From Solibacillus sp. FSL R7-0682 (GTDB lineage Bacteria > Bacillota > Bacilli > Bacillales_A > Planococcaceae), in assembly GCF_038005985.1 (NCBI RefSeq), contig NZ_JBBOUI010000001.1, forward strand, positions 479,501 to 543,500: a stretch of 64,000 nt of DNA, in the 5' to 3' direction. The notes beneath the pieces are model-generated. The model was not told the origin of the DNA, did not search any database, and worked only from the letters and a program-made list of their open reading frames with translations. Within the stretch, counting starts at the first letter, position 1; every line of letters begins with the position of its first letter. Shown here one piece after another: positions 16,214 to 23,645 of this stretch. Position numbers and translations under genes: made by a program.

Positions 16214-16441
16214 ATGTCTAATTCAAAGAAAAAGGACAATTCGAGTAAGGTTGATCGAATTCGTGAAATTGTTAGGAACACAGAAGGGAATCTTACAGAA
16301 GCGGAAATAGGCAAGGAATTTGCAGACCCTATTCTACGTGAAATGTTGAGTGAAAAAAATGAGCGAAGAAAAGAAACAATCGAAGAACTTAAAGAAGAAA
16401 TAAAAGAAGAAATTGGAAAAAGTAAAAAAGGGAAAGCATAA
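16214..16441 (+). CDS. tlp: Small acid-soluble spore protein, Tlp family
   Basis: 75 residues from ATG 16214; GGAGGG lies 4 nt before it and overlaps the alternative ATG at 16202, which is therefore rejected. Residues 14-60 align with Tlp: compare KVDRIREIVRNT, LTEAE, EFADP and LSEKNERRKETIEELKEEIKEE with the NVEKLQDMVQNT, IEEAEA, EFAS and IKEKNARREQSIEAFRNEI of B. subtilis Tlp (recalled from memory). It is highly charged and helical, as expected for this minor SASP made in the forespore. A weak sigma-G-like element (ACATA, 17 nt, CACACTA) ends at 16183. Confidence 0.85.
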   Translation: MSNSKKKDNSSKVDRIREIVRNTEGNLTEAEIGKEFADPILREMLSEKNERRKETIEELKEEIKEEIGKSKKGKA

Positions 16442-16445
16442 GAAT

Positions 16446-16498
16446 AGCAGATGGTATAGAAGGACAAAAAATCTTCTACACCGTCTGCTTTTTAATTT
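16446..16498. terminator. Terminator after tlp, shared with the opposing small gene
   Basis: AGCAGATGGTATAGAAG pairs with CTTCTACACCGTCTGCT (G-T and C-A wobble mid-stem), followed by TTTTTAATTTTT. The next gene, on the other strand, ends immediately beside it. Confidence 0.85.
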
Positions 16499-16651
16499 TT
16501 AGAAGTCACATTCCATTATTGTTCTACTGTATGCGAAGTCGTATGTGCGTTCTAATAAATAATCATTAAGAGTCTGTAATTGATTAGGATTAGAACCACA
16601 ATACATAATTAAAAAATGAACCATATTTTTACGCTCGTTTTCTGAAATCAT
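16499..16651 (-). CDS. Hypothetical 50-aa protein
   Basis: ATG at 16651 follows AAGGGGGAT by 5 nt, and the frame runs to TAA at 16499-16501, ending against the tlp terminator. The peptide MISENERKNMVHFLIMYCG begins with a charged helix and continues with SNPNQLQTLNDYLLERTYDF; there is no membrane segment. The composition (helical, about 50 residues, LNDYLLERTYD) recalls small regulatory or BH0509-like peptides of Bacillales, but I cannot name the family. The ribosome site and tight fit between terminators argue that it is real. Confidence 0.6.
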   Translation of the reverse strand: MISENERKNMVHFLIMYCGSNPNQLQTLNDYLLERTYDFAYSRTIMECDF

Positions 16652-16833
16652 TTTAAATCCCCCTTTTCAATATATAACAATAAAATTTATTTGAAACTAT
16701 TATATAACAGAATAAGGTATCAAGTCACTGCTTTCTCATCATTTTTTAGAAAAATCTGAATTTTATTTTTTACAATATCTACAAAACATTTTTATTTTTT
16801 TATTGGTTACGCTAATAGCGAAGGAGGGATTTG

Positions 16834-17100
16834 ATGGGAAGAAACAATCGAAATAAAATTCTTGTTCCAGAAGCAAGGCAAGAGCTTGATGAATTAAAGG
16901 CAAAAGTAATGGGTACAAACAATCCTGAGGATGCAAAAATAGAAGTTGCAAACGAATTAGGTATTCCGTTGAAAAAAGGATACAACGGGGGACTTACCTC
17001 TGCAGAAGTAGGCAAAGTAGGCGGAAAAATAGGTGGGAATATGGTTAAAGAGCTAGTGAAAATGGCCCAAGAAAGTTTAAAAAATAACCAGAGTAACTAA
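16834..17100 (+). CDS. Alpha/beta-type small acid-soluble spore protein
   Basis: 88 residues from ATG 16834, 5 nt after AGGAGGG. Both family signatures are present: the GPR-protease region KIEVANELGIPL (cut expected after Glu, residues about 46-53) and the C-terminal GKVGGKIGGNMVKELVKMAQ, the DNA-contacting helix. It binds spore DNA and confers UV and heat resistance. A 22-residue basic extension (MGRNNRNKILVPEARQELDE) precedes the usual core start. Expressed in the forespore; flanked by other probable spore genes. Confidence 0.93.
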   Translation: MGRNNRNKILVPEARQELDELKAKVMGTNNPEDAKIEVANELGIPLKKGYNGGLTSAEVGKVGGKIGGNMVKELVKMAQESLKNNQSN

Positions 17101-17123
17101 TTGTTAATGGTAGCATCAGAATC

Positions 17124-17152
17124 GAATGAAAAATTACAATCCACACATAATA
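17124..17152 (+). promoter_or_regulatory. Sigma-G-type promoter
   Basis: GAATG (17124-17128) and CATAATA (17146-17152) separated by 17 nt match the forespore consensus gHATR - 17/18 - cATnHTA at every position. It is 38 bp upstream of the following small gene. Confidence 0.6.
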
Positions 17153-17189
17153 GACACGATATCACTTTTAAACTTAGGAGGTGGGACAA

Positions 17190-17342
17190 ATGGGTAAGAA
17201 GGTCAACTTGGATCCAAAATCTCAGAAAATCCACCAAAACTGGACTAGAGTTAAGCATCAAAAATCTCAAGTAAACGGTCAAACAGAGATAACTCTCCAT
17301 AACCAATTGCTGAGAAGTGCTGCGAAGGCTAAACAGTTTTAA
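17190..17342 (+). CDS. Basic 50-aa protein, candidate new minor SASP
   Basis: ATG at 17190 follows TAGGAGGTGGG; TAA at 17340-17342. The peptide (MGKKVNLDPKSQKIHQNWTR and on to LLRSAAKAKQF) is basic, Gln/Lys/Asn-rich and lacks Cys and any membrane segment, the composition of minor spore-core proteins such as SspK, SspN or SspO, yet it matches none of them that I can recall. A perfect sigma-G promoter upstream and the adjacent alpha/beta SASP gene support forespore expression. A hairpin terminator follows. Confidence 0.7.
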   Translation: MGKKVNLDPKSQKIHQNWTRVKHQKSQVNGQTEITLHNQLLRSAAKAKQF

Positions 17343-17368
17343 GGTTTATAGTAAGTGTATCAAGCCTT

Positions 17369-17405
17369 CATAGAAGTATTAACTTTTATGAAGGCTACTT
17401 CTACT
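17369..17405 (+). terminator. Probable terminator after the basic small gene
   Basis: AGCCTTCATAGAAG folds onto TTTTATGAAGGCT, followed by ACTTCTACTTATTT, a weak T-rich tail. Confidence 0.6.
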
Positions 17406-17552
17406 TATTTCCTAAAAGTATGGCGAGTCACAATCAATTAATAGCACTACCGTATCCCGAATTGATTTTAAAATTGATCAAGCTTCTGGGATTTTTTTAT
17501 TTACATGTCGTTAAGGGAAGCTAAGTATTTTTCTTTGATTCTACATAAAGTG

Positions 17553-17580
17553 CATTTTTAAAGGGAGCATAGTGCTCCCT
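17553..17580 (-). terminator. Terminator-like hairpin on the minus strand
   Basis: AGGGAGCA-TAG-TGCTCCCT (17562-17580), followed on the minus strand by TTTAAAAATG. It lies 3' of the small minus-strand frame at 17619-17759. Confidence 0.5.
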
Positions 17581-17618
17581 CATGAATTTCTATTTGTTAT
17601 TATTTAGGGGCACTATTT

Positions 17619-17759
17619 TTAAATCATGACCCTGTCGTTATTAATGCTACTTCCGCCATCATTTTCCCAACGTTCAATGTCGTATCCTTCCTCGTCCCGA
17701 CCACCGTGAATTTCCCCACCATTAGGAATGGGGGTAACTTTAGTTACTGGAATAGTCAT
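17619..17759 (-). CDS. Possible 46-aa protein
   Basis: ATG at 17759 to TAA at 17619. The peptide starts MTIPVTKVTPIPNGGEIHGG and continues with acidic RDEEGYDIERWENDGG; it looks like a genuine acidic, Gly/Asp-rich sequence rather than random translation of AT-rich DNA, and a terminator hairpin follows. But no clear ribosome site precedes the ATG (TTGAAATT only), so I rate it as doubtful. Family not recognised. Confidence 0.4.
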   Translation of the reverse strand: MTIPVTKVTPIPNGGEIHGGRDEEGYDIERWENDGGSSINNDRVMI

Positions 17760-17879
17760 AATTTCAACAATGACATTTTACATATCATCCTTTATATCGT
17801 TTATAGCTATATTATGTAATGGGTATTTTTAAGTTCATGACTAATACAGGAAATTGAACTACCGGGTTTAGAAATCTAA

Positions 17880-17935
17880 TTGCCATAAAAAACAAAACAC
17901 TGCTATAATTCTATTGTAATAATATTCAGAAAATT
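17880..17935 (+). promoter_or_regulatory. Promoter and CodY-like box of the acyl-CoA ligase gene
   Basis: TTGCCA (17880-17885) and TATAAT (17904-17909), 18 nt apart. Just downstream, AATATTCAGAAAATT (17921-17935) matches the CodY consensus AATTTTCWGAAAATT at 14 of 15 positions, located where a bound repressor would block initiation. Confidence 0.65.
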
Positions 17936-17956
17936 TATTTAAAAAGGGGGGTTTTG

Positions 17957-19447
17957 ATGTTTATTACAAAGAGGTTATATGAGCAATCACAGCAAATACC
18001 AAATGAAGTGGCGATTATTTTTAATGATGAACAGTGGACGTATGAAGAGCTTTATCATAGCGCCGAAAAAATCGCGTTTTACTTAATGCAGCAAGGTTAC
18101 AAAAGGGGAGATATTGTAGCCCAATTTACTTTAAACTCGAATTTGTTCATGGCGATATATTATGGTGTACAGCTTGCAGGCTTAACGATTATGCCAGTTA
18201 ATACGAAGCTTGCACCACCTGAAGTTGACTATATTTTTATGCATTCTGAAGCGAAAGTTTTAATTTATGACGAACAGTTATTATCGACAATTCAAGCGAC
18301 AACAACAGAATTTCAAGAGGTGCTTACTTTAAACAAAATTAAAGAAATAGTGGCATCTGATATAAGCAGTAATTTTGAAGGATCAAATCTGGACATGGAG
18401 GATACAGCTGTTGTTATGTATACGTCAGGGACAACAGGCAAGCCAAAAGGTGTCATGCTCAGTCATCGAAATATCCATGAAACAGCGGAAATTTGGTCTG
18501 ATTCAATGGAAATGAACACTAGTGATCGAATGTATATTTGTACACCATTATTCCATTGTGCGGGGAGTCACGTCTTTGCTGTGCCAACTATTTTAAAGGG
18601 TGGCACAGTTATTATAGAAGAAGCGTTTTCGCCAGAAAACACATTGAAGCAACTACTGAAAACAGAGGCAACGATATTCTTTGGGGTGCCTGCAATGTAT
18701 ACGATTTTATTGAATAAGTCAGAGCTATCCAATTACAGCTTTGATCAGCTGCGCTTATTCTGCTATGGAGCTGCACCAATGCCTTACGAGCTTGTAAAGC
18801 GCTTAAAAGATGCTTTCCCTAATGTGAAGGTACAAAATTTATATGGTCAAACTGAAAATACCCCGGCGACGAGCTCATTATTAGACGATGTGGCTCTAAT
18901 TAAAATTGGTTCTGTGGGAAAACCACTAGCGCGGACAGAAGTTCAACTACTCGACTCAAATGGTGAAGTTGTGCCAGTAGGTGAAGTTGGAGAAATTTGT
19001 GTGAAAGGTCCTCAAGTGATGAAGGGCTATTTACATGCACCGGAAGAAATAGCAAATACAATCCGTAATGGCTGGCTTCATTCTGGCGATCTAGGTCGGT
19101 TCGATGAAGAAGGCTACTTATTTATTGTCGACCGCAAAAAGGACATGATTATTCGCGGTGGTGAAAATATTTACCCAATTGAGATCGAAGAAGTATTATA
19201 TCAAATGCCACAAGTGCTAGAAGCGGCTGTTGTTGGCATGCCCCATGAAGTTTATGGGGAGGTTCCAAAAGCATTTGTAGTTGTAAAAGATGGTGAACAG
19301 CTATCAGAACAAGCAGTTTTTGATTACTGTATGTCGCAACTTGCAAAGTATAAGATACCTTATGAAGTGGACTTTTTAGGCGAGTTACCGAGAAATGCCT
19401 CAGGAAAAGTGTTAAAACATACATTACGACCAAAGCAAACAACTTAA
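17957..19447 (+). CDS. Class I adenylate-forming acyl-CoA ligase
   Basis: 496 residues from ATG 17957 after GGGGGG. The AMP-binding P-loop is YTSGTTGKPKG (Tyr155 onward), followed by the A5-type motif YGQTENTP, A7 HSGDLGRFDEEGYLFIVDRKKDMI and the C-terminal A10 lysine in RNASGKVLKHTLR. These are the features of fatty-acyl-CoA or medium-chain acyl-CoA synthetases, which activate carboxylic acids with ATP and CoA. About 500 residues is the bacterial FadD/MenE-like size; lack of neighbours from menaquinone synthesis argues against MenE. The CodY-like box and the acyl-CoA dehydrogenase-thiolase pair 4 kb on suggest a role in acid catabolism. Confidence 0.88.
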   Translation: MFITKRLYEQSQQIPNEVAIIFNDEQWTYEELYHSAEKIAFYLMQQGYKRGDIVAQFTLNSNLFMAIYYGVQLAGLTIMPVNTKLAPPEVDYIFMHSEAKVLIYDEQLLSTIQATTTEFQEVLTLNKIKEIVASDISSNFEGSNLDMEDTAVVMYTSGTTGKPKGVMLSHRNIHETAEIWSDSMEMNTSDRMYICTPLFHCAGSHVFAVPTILKGGTVIIEEAFSPENTLKQLLKTEATIFFGVPAMYTILLNKSELSNYSFDQLRLFCYGAAPMPYELVKRLKDAFPNVKVQNLYGQTENTPATSSLLDDVALIKIGSVGKPLARTEVQLLDSNGEVVPVGEVGEICVKGPQVMKGYLHAPEEIANTIRNGWLHSGDLGRFDEEGYLFIVDRKKDMIIRGGENIYPIEIEEVLYQMPQVLEAAVVGMPHEVYGEVPKAFVVVKDGEQLSEQAVFDYCMSQLAKYKIPYEVDFLGELPRNASGKVLKHTLRPKQTT

Positions 19448-19464
19448 AGAGTATCCACACCATT

Positions 19465-19508
19465 GCACCGGCATGTCAATTACTGCTGGTGCTTTCTTTA
19501 TTTTTTTG
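19465..19508 (+). terminator. Terminator after the acyl-CoA ligase gene
   Basis: GCACCGGCA pairs with TGCTGGTGC (one G-T) around a 10-nt loop, then TTTCTTTATTTTTTT. Confidence 0.85.
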
Positions 19509-19546
19509 TAATAGGCAGTTGAATAAAATTCCATTGAATTGCCAAA

Positions 19547-19567
19547 CCTCACACTAAAGGAGTGAGG
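19547..19567 (+). promoter_or_regulatory. Hairpin enclosing the catalase ribosome site
   Basis: CCTCAC (19547-19552) pairs with GTGAGG (19562-19567); the loop and 3' arm hold the AAAGGAG ribosome site of the catalase gene, 5 nt before its ATG. It could limit translation initiation. Confidence 0.4.
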
Positions 19568-19571
19568 TAAT

Positions 19572-21122
19572 ATGGATGATAAAAATAAAATTTTAACGAA
19601 TCGCCAAGGGCATCCCATTACAAATAACCAATCAATTAGAACAGTAAGCAATCGAGGGCCTGCAACCTTAGAAAATTATGACTTTATCGAAAAGATAAGT
19701 CACTTTGATCGAGAACGTGTACCGGAGCGTGTTGTTCATGCACGTGGTGCTGGAGCCCACGGTGTTTTTGAAGCATATGGAACAGTTGGAGATGAGCCGA
19801 TTTCAAAGTATACACGCGCGAAATTATTTCAGGAGAAGGGGAAGAAAACACCTGTTTTTGTCCGCTTTTCAACAGTAATTCATGGGGGGCATTCCCCTGA
19901 AACATTACGCGATCCCCGTGGCTTTGCGGTGAAATTTTATACGGAAGACGGAAACTGGGATTTAGTCGGCAATAATTTAAAAATCTTCTTTATTCGTGAT
20001 GCCATGAAATTCCCTGATATGATTCATGCATTTAAGCCAGATCCAGTAACGAATAGACAGGATGCAGAGCGCTTTTTTGATTTCTGTGCAGCATCACCTG
20101 AAAGTTTCCATATGGTGACGTTAATTTATTCACCGTGGGGAATTCCCGCTAATTATCGTATGATGCAAGGGTCGGGTGTAAATACGTATAAATGGGTGAA
20201 CGCAGAAGGGAAGGCAGTGCTCGTTAAATATCATTGGGAGCCAAAACAAGGAATTCGTAATTTGACACAACAGCAGGCACAAGATATTCAAGGGAAAAAC
20301 TTCAATCACGCGACACAAGATTTATTTGATGCGATTGAAGAAGGGGATTACCCTGAATGGGAACTATTTGTTCAAATTATGGAAGATGGCCCGCATGAGG
20401 AGCTTGATTTTGATCCTCTTGATGATACAAAGCTATGGCCAGAGGATTTATTCCCTTGGATGGCTGTCGGTAAAATGACGCTAAATAAAAATCCAGAAGA
20501 TTACTTTACTGAGGTAGAGCAAGTTGCGTTTGGAACAGGGGTTCTTGTTGATGGGTTAGATTTCTCAGATGATAAGATGCTACAAGGGCGAACATTTAGC
20601 TATTCGGATACACAGCGCTATCGTGTTGGGTCAAACTATTTACAGTTACCAATTAATGCACCAAAAAAACATGTTGCAACAAATCAACGTGGTGGTCAAA
20701 TGCAATATAAAGTGGATACGCACGAAAATCCACATATAAATTATGAGCCATCTTTATTAGGCGGCTTAAAAGAAGCAAAGCAAGATGGAAAAGAGCATAC
20801 ACCTTTTGTTGAAGGGAATCTTGTACGACAATCCATTGACCGTACAAATGATACGAAGCAAGCCGGTGAATCGTACCGGAAATTTGAAAAGTGGGAACAA
20901 GATGATCTAATTTTAAATTTGACGACAGATTTAGCAAAATGTGCACCGGTTATTCAGGAAAAAATTATCCAATATGCAGAGGCTGCAGATGAAGAATACG
21001 GCAGACGTTTACGCGAAAATTTAAAAGCAGCAACTGATGACTCTGGTCCACTTGGAAATGCTGTGAATGATGAAGCGGTTCAGCAAGCGATTGATGAAAG
21101 CAAAGAAACAGGACCACTGTAA
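19572..21122 (+). CDS. Monofunctional heme catalase
   Basis: 516 residues. Decomposes hydrogen peroxide. The distal His is His56 in [18 protein letters not shown], the distal Asn is in [19 protein letters not shown] (134/135), and the proximal heme-ligand Tyr is Tyr344 in [17 protein letters not shown]. All are intact. It is longer than B. subtilis KatA (about 483) because of an extra charged C-terminal tail ending SKETGPL, and lacks the 200-residue domain of large-subunit catalases. Its sequence differs from both KatA and the spore KatX that I recall. No perfect PerR box was seen upstream; a hairpin covers the ribosome site. Confidence 0.95.
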   Translation: MDDKNKILTNRQGHPITNNQSIRTVSNRGPATLENYDFIEKISHFDRERVPERVVHARGAGAHGVFEAYGTVGDEPISKYTRAKLFQEKGKKTPVFVRFSTVIHGGHSPETLRDPRGFAVKFYTEDGNWDLVGNNLKIFFIRDAMKFPDMIHAFKPDPVTNRQDAERFFDFCAASPESFHMVTLIYSPWGIPANYRMMQGSGVNTYKWVNAEGKAVLVKYHWEPKQGIRNLTQQQAQDIQGKNFNHATQDLFDAIEEGDYPEWELFVQIMEDGPHEELDFDPLDDTKLWPEDLFPWMAVGKMTLNKNPEDYFTEVEQVAFGTGVLVDGLDFSDDKMLQGRTFSYSDTQRYRVGSNYLQLPINAPKKHVATNQRGGQMQYKVDTHENPHINYEPSLLGGLKEAKQDGKEHTPFVEGNLVRQSIDRTNDTKQAGESYRKFEKWEQDDLILNLTTDLAKCAPVIQEKIIQYAEAADEEYGRRLRENLKAATDDSGPLGNAVNDEAVQQAIDESKETGPL

Positions 21123-21196
21123 TTCGAATGCTACAGTAACATTTAAAGCAAAACCTCTGTTATAATATGTGCTAGCATATGATTGTGGAGGTTGTT

Positions 21197-21694
21197 ATGG
21201 ATAATAATGATATTTTAATCCGTGTGCGTTATGCACTTGATTTGAAAAATAGAGAAATGGTCGAAATTTTTAAGCTTGGTGGTTTCGAAGTTACACCAGA
21301 AGACATGCCAAAGTTATTAACAAAATCACTTGAGAAGGATGAGGAAGCTCCTGCTGATTACGATCAGCTTAAAGTGAATAATAAAAACTTAGAGGCGTTT
21401 TTCAATGGTCTAATTACGTATAAGCGTGGACCAATGCCAAAAAAAGAAGGCCATGTAGCTCCGGTACAAGAGAAGCCAGACCATGTAAACAATATGGTAT
21501 TAAAAAAATTAAAAGTGGCATGCCAGCTAACGACAGAAGATATGCTAGATGTGTTAGATGATGGTGGTATTGCTGTATCCAAAGGTGAACTAGGCGCAAT
21601 TATGCGTAAGCCAGGTCATCGCAACTACAAGGAATGCGGCGATAATTTCGCACGAAAATTTTTAAAAGGTCTATCCGTACGCTACCGAGGTTAA
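21197..21694 (+). CDS. DUF1456 (YehS-like) protein
   Basis: 165 residues; ATG 21197 is chosen because GGAGG lies 6 nt upstream, while the ATG at 21179 precedes that site. Two copies of the DUF1456 helical repeat are visible: residues about 1-67 (NNDILIRVRYALDLKNREMVEIFKLGG) and about 95-160 (NNMVLKKLKVACQLTTEDMLDVLDDGG), joined by a Pro/Lys-rich linker. The end NYKECGDNFARKFLKGLSVRYRG is the conserved family terminus. Function unknown; often single-copy in bacteria. A TATAAT at 21161-21166 is its likely -10. Confidence 0.9.
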   Translation: MDNNDILIRVRYALDLKNREMVEIFKLGGFEVTPEDMPKLLTKSLEKDEEAPADYDQLKVNNKNLEAFFNGLITYKRGPMPKKEGHVAPVQEKPDHVNNMVLKKLKVACQLTTEDMLDVLDDGGIAVSKGELGAIMRKPGHRNYKECGDNFARKFLKGLSVRYRG

Positions 21695-21700
21695 TGAATG

Positions 21701-21733
21701 AGAGTGTCTAAATAGGCACTCTTATTTTTATTT
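21701..21733 (+). terminator. Terminator after the DUF1456 gene
   Basis: AGAGTGTCT-AAAT-AGGCACTCT with TTATTTTTATTT behind it. Confidence 0.8.
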
Positions 21734-21831
21734 AACTTGTAAGAACAAAAGTCACTCTATTCCTTTTTCGTTCGGAAATTTGATACAATGAACAGTATTG
21801 TTTAAATAGAAGAAGGAACGGTGAACGAACG

Positions 21832-22728
21832 TTGAAAACATTTAAAAAAGTTTATATTGAGATTACGAGCGTTTGCAATTTAGCGTGTAGCTTTTGTCCG
21901 CCAACTGAGCGCGCAAAAGGATTAATAAAAGTTGAACAATTCGCCAACATTTTAGATGAAATTAGTGGCTATACAAAATATATTTATTTACATGTAAAGG
22001 GGGAGCCCCTACTTCATCCTCGAATTGGCCAACTTTTAGATATCGCTCATGAAAAGGGCTTTAAGGTTAACATTACAACAAATGGTACATTAATTAAAAA
22101 GAATCGCGAAAAGCTATTAGGGAAGCCTGCGCTTCGTCAAATTAATTTTTCATTGCATAGCTTTGATGGCCATGAAGGATCAGAAAATCGTGAGAAGTAT
22201 TTAGGCGATATTTTAGAATTTGTCCGTGAAGTAAGGGACCATAATGTCATTATTTCGTATCGCTTATGGAACCTACAGCGAAACAATATATCAGAAATCG
22301 CCAACCGTAGAAATCGCGAAACGCTTGAAATTCTTGAAAAAGAGTACGATTTGGATTATGAAATTCAAGAGCGTGTAGAAATGGGTAAGGGTGTAAAAAT
22401 TGCGAGAAATATTTATCTAAATCAAGATCATGAATTCCGTTGGCCAAGTCTACTTGAAAAAGCAGATGAAGGAAAAGGTTTCTGTCATGCTTTACGTACA
22501 CATGCTGCAATTTTAGTTGATGGTTCGGTAGTACCTTGCTGTTTAGATGGGGAAGGCGTAATTAACCTAGGGAATGTTCATGAGCAAAAATTTGGGGACA
22601 TAATCGAAAGTGAACGTGCCCAAAATTTAGTAGATGGGTTTTCTCGTCGTGAAGCTGTCGAAGAATTATGTAAAAAGTGTGGATTCCGTCAAAAATTTGG
22701 CATGGATTCTGAATTACCTGACGTTTAA
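21832..22728 (+). CDS. Radical SAM protein with SPASM-like C-terminal cysteines
   Basis: 298 residues from a TTG start; the nearest purine-rich site (AAGGAACGG) is somewhat distant. The [4Fe-4S]-SAM motif is Cys15-x3-Cys19-x2-Cys22 in SVCNLACSFCPP, followed by HVKGEPLLHP and ITTNGTLI. The C-terminal region has VDGSVVPCCLDGEGVINLGNV and ELCKKCGF, the Cys pattern of a SPASM or twitch auxiliary cluster domain. Such enzymes modify peptides or act in cofactor maturation. There is no precursor-peptide gene beside it, so the substrate is unknown; it is a solitary gene between terminators. Confidence 0.88.
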   Translation: MKTFKKVYIEITSVCNLACSFCPPTERAKGLIKVEQFANILDEISGYTKYIYLHVKGEPLLHPRIGQLLDIAHEKGFKVNITTNGTLIKKNREKLLGKPALRQINFSLHSFDGHEGSENREKYLGDILEFVREVRDHNVIISYRLWNLQRNNISEIANRRNRETLEILEKEYDLDYEIQERVEMGKGVKIARNIYLNQDHEFRWPSLLEKADEGKGFCHALRTHAAILVDGSVVPCCLDGEGVINLGNVHEQKFGDIIESERAQNLVDGFSRREAVEELCKKCGFRQKFGMDSELPDV

Positions 22729-22758
22729 TAGAAATGTCATATTTTAAGATGACAAAAG

Positions 22759-22800
22759 AAGGGCTCTTTTATAAGTGTATGCTTATAAAAGGGCCTTTTT
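22759..22800. terminator. Terminator between radical SAM and phosphoesterase genes
   Basis: AAGGGCTCTTTTATAAG pairs with CTTATAAAAGGGCCTTTTT around a 6-nt loop between converging genes. Confidence 0.88.
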
Positions 22801-22803
22801 CGA

Positions 22804-23376
22804 TTATGCCTGCATAAATGTAACAGTCATCTTGTCGCTGTCATAAAGACACCATTCTTTTTTATCGACAACAGCACCAACATTGATTTGATAACATTTT
22901 TGATCAATGGAAAGTGGTATATTATACGGCACATGTTGACGCAGTCCATTAATATAAATCGCCGCTTCATGACTGTGCCCAAAAAATAAAAGTGGTGTTT
23001 GAAAATCTGGAAATGTCGGGTTAAAATCCTCGTCTAATTCAATTTGATGTCCGTGAATAAGTGTCGCATGTTCAATAATACGTACAGGTTCGTATTGCAA
23101 AAAACGTTGATCACCTGTTACAAGAGCAATGCGTTCTTCTTGGTTTCCAATAATGGATGGAAAGGTTAATAAGTTTAAAAATTTATCTTCAATAATTGCA
23201 GCATCTTTTAGCTTCGCATTGCGAGTAGTTTTTGCCTTTTTCTTGCCGATTGTGCATTCAAATAAATCACCTAAGCCGATAATTTCGGCATTTGGAGCAA
23301 CCTCTCGAATATGCTTTAACACCTTTTTTGTATTTTTGTAATGTGAATGTAAGTCACTTAAAATTGCATATTGCAA
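22804..23376 (-). CDS. Calcineurin-like metallophosphoesterase (YfcE/MJ0936 type)
   Basis: About 190 residues from TTG 23376; GGTGGTG lies just upstream, while the ATG at 23391 has no ribosome site (it would add MVVNY). The metal-binding motifs are present in order: D-x-H in SDLHSH, GLGD, GNQEE (variant of GNHE), HGHQ and GHSH. This is the compact bacterial phosphodiesterase/phosphatase group whose members hydrolyse cyclic nucleotides or phosphomonoesters in vitro. Substrate unknown. Monocistronic. Confidence 0.85.
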   Translation of the reverse strand: MQYAILSDLHSHYKNTKKVLKHIREVAPNAEIIGLGDLFECTIGKKKAKTTRNAKLKDAAIIEDKFLNLLTFPSIIGNQEERIALVTGDQRFLQYEPVRIIEHATLIHGHQIELDEDFNPTFPDFQTPLLFFGHSHEAAIYINGLRQHVPYNIPLSIDQKCYQINVGAVVDKKEWCLYDSDKMTVTFMQA

Positions 23377-23577
23377 ATAATTCACCACCATCTAACGAAA
23401 ATCATTTTGTATTATACCAAGAGATAAAAAAATGTTGAACAATCAATTTTGCTTTTGCCTAATTAATTTCATGAACAAAGTTAAAAATAGTTTAGGTTTT
23501 TAATATGGAAGTAATTCAAAAAAATAATAAAAAATCAAATAAATTCTATATATCGCAATAATATTATCGGAAAATCG

Positions 23578-23632
23578 TTGTTTCCATATTTTTTCACTGT
23601 TACAATTAAAATGTATTAATTTTCAGAAAACT
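23578..23632 (+). promoter_or_regulatory. Promoter and CodY-like box of the acyl-CoA dehydrogenase-thiolase unit
   Basis: TTGTTT (23578-23583) and TACAAT (23601-23606), 17 nt apart. AATTTTCAGAAAACT (23618-23632) matches the CodY consensus at 14 of 15 positions and lies immediately before the AAGGGGTGGGG ribosome site. Confidence 0.65.
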
Positions 23633-23645
23633 AAGGGGTGGGGAT

